Shown: positions 57,501 through 64,000 of the stretch, in pieces
Position numbering within the stretch: position 1 is the stretch's first letter
Layout: the number at the start of each line of letters is the position of its first letter
Assembly: GCA_029817715.1 (NCBI GenBank)
Contig: JARUPY010000434.1
Location: 2,232,001 to 2,296,000 of the forward strand
Direction of reading: 5' to 3'
Length of the DNA: 64,000 nucleotides
From: Melastoma dodecandrum
Taxonomy: Eukaryota; Streptophyta; Magnoliopsida; Myrtales; Melastomataceae
The notes under the pieces: model-generated
Seen by the model: the letters and a program-made list of their open reading frames with translations, nothing else
The model's database searches: none
Told to the model about the DNA's origin: nothing
Made by a program: the position numbers and the translations under genes

Positions 57501-60500
57501 TAAATATTTCATTCTCGGCATGCTCAGTTCCTTGACTCTGCCTTACCCATATGTACAATTATTTTCTCTACTTCAGACTAAGAAGATGGCGTCATTAGCT
57601 GAAGCAGAGAAGGAAGATGATGATGTATGTTTTGTTTCTCACATTAGGTCTTTAGAGATAAGTTTTACAGGATTTGTATGATATGGACGTCATGTGGCCA
57701 ATGATTTGGTGCAACATTAATAATAATATTTCTTTCTTGAGAATTTCACTGTGGGGCAGTCTTTCTAATGGATTTTCTTCTTTCTTATTGAGTAATTCTT
57801 CTTGGAGAAGAAATCGTTTTGGCCAACAATGTGATGCATCATAGTACTTCAACAGAGTTCTGGATGCATTGTTGCTCCGTTTCTCATTCTGTCTCATTTG
57901 TGCTTCATTTCCAATTTTGTGCAAGGGAATGTTTGCATTCAATCCATGGGTTTTGGCTTACTTAAGGGCAAATATTTACTTTGTGGTGATGGTTATATTG
58001 TATATCGTGTTCACCCTTTTGGCCAATCTGCCGGCAAAGGATTGCTAAATTTGCTCATCTGGTGACCCATTCTCTCAGTGTTGAGTTATAGAAACAACTC
58101 TTTTCTGGCATATTTGCAAAGTCAGTCCTGCATACATCTATGCATACTTCCCTTTGCCTCTGGATTAGGTGTGCACTGTTGGACACGCACATGGACGCCT
58201 ATCATTCATTCATTTCTTCTTTGTTTACCTGGAAACACTTGGTTAGAGAAATAACGAAACATTTGGGTTGCTTACTTGTTTCATTTGATGTCAGCTTCAA
58301 GTCACATTGTTGACCTTCTTTGGTGGGACGTTTTGTTGAAGGGCTGCTTAAATTAGGAAGGGCTTTACTTTTCTACCTAATAACTTCAGTTTATTCGTAT
58401 TAACTACACATTTTCTGAATGAAATGGATACATGACAAGATAATAGGAAGGTTTTCTTGTGTGATAGCTTACCTCTTAAATATTGACTTATATGTCTTTC
58501 TTATTGTTCAAATCCTTGGCATGTTTTCAGCATTGGATTAAATTGGAGTATCATGACTCAAGGAGTGATATCTCTGCCAAATACCTTCAGGGAATGAAGA
58601 CTGAAACTACAACTCCTATTCCATTTACAATGAAACCGTGAGTACTTCTTCTGTTCAGCATATGCTTGAGGCTTTTTCTGACTTTTAAGTACTAATTTTT
58701 GGTTGATGCTCTAAAGGCATGACTATGTGCATTCTTTGTGTCCTGGAGCATCTACTCAGAACGTGAAAACTGAAGGTTCTTCAAAAAGGTGGAGTTTCTG
58801 TGCTTTTTACCTTTTTTTTTATTGATGACGTATTTAGTATTCTAGATTCAAGAATGTCTTTATTCCTTTGCTCAATATCCTTTTCTACTCTTGGATTTGG
58901 CCTTTCCCTTTTCTTGAAATGTTACTTCTGCTGAAGGTTCTTCAAAAAGATGGAGTTTCTTTATTTTTTCCATTTCCTTTTTTTTTTTTGCTTTTTATGA
59001 ACGATCTATTCTTGGTATTCTAGACTTGAGAATGTCTTTATTCCTTTGTTCAATATCCTTTTGAACTTTTGGATATGGTCTGTATGTTTTCTTGAATTGT
59101 TACGTGACATAACAAAATTGACTGCTTGTTCCATGCTAGCTCAGGAAACGTCATTTGTTTAGTGTTACTTATGCTGTTGTTGGTTTTGCTCATCCCATTT
59201 ATGCTGTAGAACTTGTACACTCCTCTAATTGTTTATTCATCTTAATCTATTTACTAGTATACTGTTATGAGTCAAATTGAGGTAAAACAAATCCCTCCGC
59301 AAACCGTGCTTGCATTTTTATGATCTGCCTAACCAGCCCATCTTTCTCCAGAGAAGTCTCTCTTGAAATTTGTCCCTTCGGTTGTGTAACAAGGCAATCC
59401 ACATGAAAGTCAGTATGTGCTGTGGACATGATTTCTAGAACAAGTGCTTCCTTTTGTTTGATTCCTGAAGGATAATGCACATAAGAAACTGTGCTTGTTA
59501 TAGAACATGACACGTTGTCTACTTTTTGAAGGATGCCTTAGGAGCTCTCACGTAAACGTGACCTTAGTACGTACTGGAACATGTAAAAACTACAGTCAAG
59601 TGCGACGACTTGATGTATTCTTGGCTTCTAATGTTCCATATCAATTTAGGGACATATAATTATATTGGCTGTAGCCAGAGTTTACAATGCCATATTTCCC
59701 CGGTTATCTCTCAGTGATAAAAGTAACGTCTTTGTGGTCCTCCTTTTTTTAGTCATCCTATTTATCAATGTTAATCTGAACAAATATGACCAAATACTTA
59801 TGTCTTTCATCTTGTTATGATTACTAACCATTATAAACTAATTTGATTTTATGCGAATAGGTGTGAGTTGTCCTAACTCGTCTTTTTGCTTATTCAGGAT
59901 TCTGTTGTCAATCCCTGTGGATGAACGAATTAAGAAGATACTATGTGAGGTTTGTCACTACTCCTTTAAACAATGGATTTCAGCTGTAACTCCCTTCAAA
60001 AAAGGGCAGTGGAAGCACATATTATTTTCTCCTTTTAGTATAGAAGGATCCAGTATGAGCCAATTTGTGTAACTAAGAATGTTATGGCTTTATCTGTGTA
60101 TTTCTGGTTCCCTAAAAATATCATATTTTGAGTTGTTGGCTAAGTACGTGTCTTCTTCACCTACTGCTGATTGTGGTCATTGCTGCTTTCCTTCTAGGGT
60201 TTTCAAATTCATCGATACAGTGCTCTCAGGCACTATGCCCCTGATGTTTCAGATGATGTATTGTTAGGTGTTCTCCAGCAAAATGCCCTTCTTGTTCAAG
60301 GATGTTGGGTACCAAAGACGAAATTGTTCTTTGAGCTATCCTCTGCTGAATCTATGGCAAGAGATTATACTCTTCTTCTTTATAGCAAAAAAAGAGTGAT
60401 TCATGAGAAGGAAATATCAGCTCATAAGAAACTCTACGATCCTATGAAGAGATATTTAAACATCTTTGGTATTGGGAGGAAAACCTTGCATGATTGGAAA

Positions 60501-62282
60501 TTCAAGCAGGAACTAGATTCGTCTTTTGTAAAAAATTATCCTGACGTTGTTTGTAATCAAGAGAAAATCTGGTTGACCATTGAAACAAAGCTTATGGAAA
60601 GATTGAATCAAATTGGGGTAGGGAATAGGCTGAAAAGAAGTGGGGATGATTCTAGGACTGCTGGAGCTATACCTACTGCACATGGGAGAGCTGGAAGACC
60701 TTCCAGTTTGGATAACCTACCTGTCAGGACTACTAATGGTCCTGCAACAGGCAAGATGACTGCTGAAACTCGTGAAGCTTTGCCGAAGGCCTTGCAGAAG
60801 ATTTTCCAAAATCAGAAGGTTTGCAGGTATGCTGCTTGTGCCTTTGTTTTAGCTGAGAATGATCTAATTATCCATTGATAAGGATATTTTTGTGACTCCT
60901 GCAAGGCCTTTATTTTACCTGAGAACGTTAGGTACTAATTATCCTTTGATAAGGACATTCTTGGGACTCCTGCAAGTTAACCTCAAATTGATTATCATTT
61001 TAGAACAATGATTTTGTTTGAATTCAACCATAAAGTTAAAGCCCTTGCTTTCTTTCATGATGTAACTAGTTGAAATGTGGATATCTACTTAGGGCACGGA
61101 GCTCCAGAAAAATTTGTCTATAGTTGGAGAGTATGTGATTTCACGTCATGTTGGGAATGATTTGGCCCGTTCGACGGCTGTATTGAACTTAAGTTTTGGT
61201 GTGTTTGGTTTTCATGACTTTATCTCACAGATGATGTTTCTACTGTGATCCACGTCTATATATTTGTACTGAAGGTGGAGCCATGTTTGCTTAGTGATGG
61301 GAGGGAATGTGGTGTCTTGTATGCAGCCTTCAGCTTATTTGTGAAAGTTTGCGAGACCTAGCAGTTTCTCAATCAACGCTTCCAAAAGCTGATGCTAGAA
61401 TGGCTATAGCTGCGGCTTATGGTGTTGATGCCCCTCCTACTGAACTAAAAGAAATCATTAATCAAGTTGCAGCTGAAATTCATGGCCTTTATGTTCTGAA
61501 GGCATCCCCGGAACACCCAGAACTTGATCCATTGAGGTAGTTTAGTCTTTTTGTCCCTTGTAGTTGTACTAACAGTTTAAATTTGAATTGTGGATGCATT
61601 TGGCTTGTCAAAGTTTGATTTTACCACCAAAATTACTGTCATAGATTTTGTTGGAATAATGTTTTTGATCTAGACTGGCAAATTGGAAGTTGTTTTAAGC
61701 GTTTTCCCTTTTTCACGTCTTGCACTTAATGCGAAAGAAAAGTTCTGTAAGTTATGGGCATCAGTGACATGGGGATGCTAGACTTTCCATTCGGAACAAT
61801 TTTTCTTTTATTGAAAGGGCCTTCAATCTTGCAGGAAGGTGGTAATAGATCTCTTAAGAGGTAAAGGACCCAATGCGACCCTAAAGAAGGCAGAAATATT
61901 TGAAGCTGCCAGTAAGGTCCTTGGGAGATCAATCGCTAACAATGAATATACAAAGGTTAGTAGTTCTGTGAGGCCAACCGAAATCCTGGGACGAACTTTC
62001 TGACGATTGATACAAGCAAGCACTTTCAAATAATGATTTGTTTTGCAATAATGTGCTAGTCATCTGTGGTATGCAACCTTTACACATGCATTATGTAAAA
62101 TACATACAAGATTCCAAAAGTAAACAAAAACTTGAATCTTCTTGGAGTGGATAAATGCAAATAAACTGACCAAATGGATTCAGCAATTATAACTAAGAAA
62201 TGTGTTTTTGCTGCTTTTGCAGGTGATTAATGATTTATGTGAATCAAGGGGTTCCCTTTGGTATTTGAAAGAATCCAGATGA
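54598..62282 (+). CDS. RPC5: DNA-directed RNA polymerase III subunit RPC5 (SIN-like protein), 13 exons
   Basis: Predicted exons: 54598-55032, 55186-55254, 55453-55560, 55849-55917, 56536-56700, 57577-57624, 58531-58637, 58717-58788, 59898-59949, 60198-60826, 61327-61536, 61835-61955, 62223-62282. All introns are GT-AG and the frame stays open for 714 residues, close to plant RPC5 length (about 690). The acidic, Pro-rich N-terminus (1-145) is followed by the Sin_N/RPC5 domain with LYVMQYPLRPWWRPYDMDER (146-165), WKPPLATGYAVGIL (210-223) and LNPLDAVVQLRPSM (230-243). The C-terminal half has YSALRHYAPDVSDDVLLGVL and the conserved LRDLAVSQSTLPKADARMA in exon 11. RPC5 (yeast Rpc37) pairs with RPC4 in the Pol III initiation and termination subcomplex in the nucleus, serving tRNA and 5S transcription. 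The start is the first ATG after the leader and opens an acidic N-terminus typical of the family. Exon 1 and exon boundaries are by inspection; cDNA was not available. Confidence 0.92.
58770..59100 (+). repeat. Tandem duplication of about 161 bp across the exon 8 donor
   Basis: CTGAAGGTTCTTCAAAAAG occurs at 58770 and again at 58931. The following intron sequence (TGGAGTTTCT, TATTCTAGA.T..AGAATG, TCTTTATTCCTTTG.TCAATA) is repeated in the same order. The first copy has the GT donor (AAAAAG|GT); the second reads AAAAAGAT, so only copy 1 can splice normally. Confidence 0.85.
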
Positions 62283-62987
62283 TGTCTATCTTGTCACACT
62301 GACAAACACAAAAGTGCCAAGGCCTGTAAGGAAGTGGTGGCTCATAGCTGCAGCTTAAGTATGTCTTACTCAGACAGAAGTCGAAATGCTGTGCAGATAG
62401 ACAATTCATTTGCAGAGACCAAAGATTTATCTGTTATCAAACGAATAGCGTGGTGGTTCTTTTATTGTCTTTGTGCTCGACTGTTTAGGAGAAGGGGCTA
62501 ATGTCGACACTTTTGCTCAGCTGATATGCAGAATAGAGTTGCTGATCATGTTGGCAGAGAAGAGCTAGGCGGCCATGACACCCTAATATAGCTCCCTCAC
62601 AGTAGAGGTAGACTCGTTCTGTAGTACCGTGATCACTTGGGCTGGGGATAACAACGGTAGTGGCTTGCTTTGAAATTCAACGAGTTCAATGCTCTTGGTC
62701 CTACAGAGGACCAAGATTGTGTCTAGTGCGTTTACTTCTTGGGCCGTCTTGCCTCATTACTATTTAGACATTCATTGCTGGGGAACTTGGGGGCCCCTAT
62801 ATAAATTTGATTTCTCCACTGTGACAAATTGTTTCTAATTTTTGGGGATCCGTTTCAGACTCGTGGGGATCCCTCGATGTTAGTTACATAGATTGTTACC
62901 CTTGTCATTTCAACTGATGCATTGACACGTTTAATGTCATGTGATAACGTTTGATCTATAAAATAATTTACAAAATAGATGGGTCAA
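62283..62987 (+). other. RPC5 3' untranslated region and downstream DNA
   Basis: No other gene is seen. The transcript end is not determinable; an AT-rich TATAAAATAATTTAC lies at about 62957-62971. Confidence 0.4.
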
Positions 62988-63115
62988 CGATTACACTTAT
63001 CGAAGGATGCAAATTAAATACTCTAGCAAACTTAAATAACTTGTTACCACAGAGAATCAATAGCGAAATTTTTTTTATCAGTCAAACGAGGTAAAGTCAA
63101 CAAAATAAACATGTT
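62988..63115 (-). repeat. Athila LTR terminal fragment
   Basis: CACTTATCGAAGGATGCAAA, then TTAAATACTCTAGCAAACTT and CCACAGAGAATCAATAG, matches the low-coordinate end of the nested Athila LTRs (29781 onward). Only about 130 bases remain, in the - orientation. Confidence 0.75.
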
Positions 63116-63119
63116 GACA

Positions 63120-63450
63120 TACGAATTTAGGACCTTTACTCATGAACTCGAGAAAGAACACATCTTTGAGGAAAAGTTATAAGGTAACATGTATTTCGTG
63201 GTACATCCCCATTGGTGAACTCGATATTACGCTAAGAGGAGGTCTTCATAGAGACGAGTTGGAGGACATCATTGAGATAGTAATGCTCAGGATCTCGAGA
63301 TGGTGGGACAGAGCTACATCTCGAGAGCAAAAGGGCAAGAAGTGATTGTAATGCATCTCGAGACAATGTACGGATCTCGTGATTAATACCCTCAATGATG
63401 GTGATATATCAAATGTCTGGATAATAATTATATATCTCGAGATAGATTAC
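63120..63450. repeat. CTCGAG-rich stretch, second block
   Basis: Five exact CTCGAG sites in about 300 bases (about 63145, 63293, 63317, 63355, 63434), most as ATCTCGAGA. A short open frame at 63142-63342 (ISRWWDRATSREQKGKK near its end) might be a gag scrap like the region at 52900-53100. Not identified further. Confidence 0.4.
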
Positions 63451-64000
63451 TTACCCCTGATACATCAATAAAGCAAGACAAGTGGGAGACTCAGATTAAT
63501 TGTTTAAGACACGATCTCTATGATTCCTACAAAATAGGAATTCAATCGTGTACATAATCTAAGCAAATTAGTTCCCGATTACCCGATTACGCCACTGCAA
63601 AGTAACAGAAGTATAAAAGATAAAGAAAAAGAGAAGAAAGAACGATCAAATCCATAAGTCTAATTTGGCCCGGTTGATCTCCAACTTTTGCTACCTTTCC
63701 TTGCGTACAGAAAGCGTCTAGAAACTACCCCTGCGTCCATATACATTCCGCCTTTACCACCTTCGACCATCTTTCCATCATGGCAGAGTCCATTAAAGGG
63801 GCATGTTGTAGTCGCTGCTCGTCCGACGCCGGTTTGAAGCATCCGTCATCGTTCTCCCAATTCCTTTGCTGTATTTTCTTTTGCAACATGTTTGTAAGTG
63901 ATGTAGAAACCTTGCTCTTGTAATTCAACGTTATTTAATTACATTTCAAGCATTGTGGTCTGTTTATTGTTGTTTCAACACTTTACGACGACCACAATCT
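63451..64000. other. Unassigned DNA to the window end
   Basis: No gene or repeat family is recognised. Small - strand frames at 63660-63928 show no known domain. Confidence 0.3.

Noticed and set aside
1..64000. CRISPR array, operon or bacterial content
   Set aside because: No short regularly spaced repeats with unique spacers. The repeats are kilobase-scale retroelement units, and the genes are plant type with introns.

Overview
The window is nuclear DNA of a flowering plant, most likely a eudicot. It holds one intron-rich housekeeping gene, a fragment of plastid DNA, and nested plant LTR retrotransposons (Athila, Tekay-like chromovirus, SIRE-like and other Copia, a Tat/Ogre-like LTR and a TRIM-like element). 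The species cannot be named from the sequence.

Layout. 1-3760 is a decayed Copia-type LTR split by a long Tat/Ogre-like solo LTR (about 711-3594). 4324-4972 is a decayed plant-mobile-domain (PMD) gene, cut by a degraded Ty3/gypsy chromovirus (4973 to about 9250). From 9606 to 54058 lies what I read as ONE ancient Athila-type element on the + strand: its outer LTR ends are flanked by the perfect 5-bp duplication TTAAC (9601-9605 and 54059-54063). It has been inflated to about 44.5 kb by later events. These are a macrosatellite-like array (11975-20610), a non-autonomous SIRE-like Copia element (20611-28500) that itself holds a 2-kb TRIM-like element in its 5' LTR, a much younger full-structure Athila element on the - strand (29776-40809), a decayed Copia element on the - strand (42173-48648), and, inside the outer 3' LTR, a block with plastid DNA and a truncated Ty3/gypsy element (about 49640-53954).

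The array is the most unusual item. Each 0.78-0.93-kb unit joins about 0.24 kb of Athila gag to about 0.65 kb of the start of the SIRE-like LTR. Every unit keeps the exact gag/LTR insertion junction, and the last unit runs into the intact SIRE-like 5' LTR. A nested-transposon junction has therefore been amplified in tandem.

54598-62282 (+) is the only intact host gene: 13 exons encoding a 714-residue RNA polymerase III subunit RPC5 (SIN-like protein). Its reading frame is open across all predicted splices. Beyond it are an Athila LTR scrap (62988-63115) and CTCGAG-rich, unassigned DNA to the end.

Apart from RPC5, all protein-coding traces are broken transposon genes (stops, frameshifts, deletions, lost catalytic residues).
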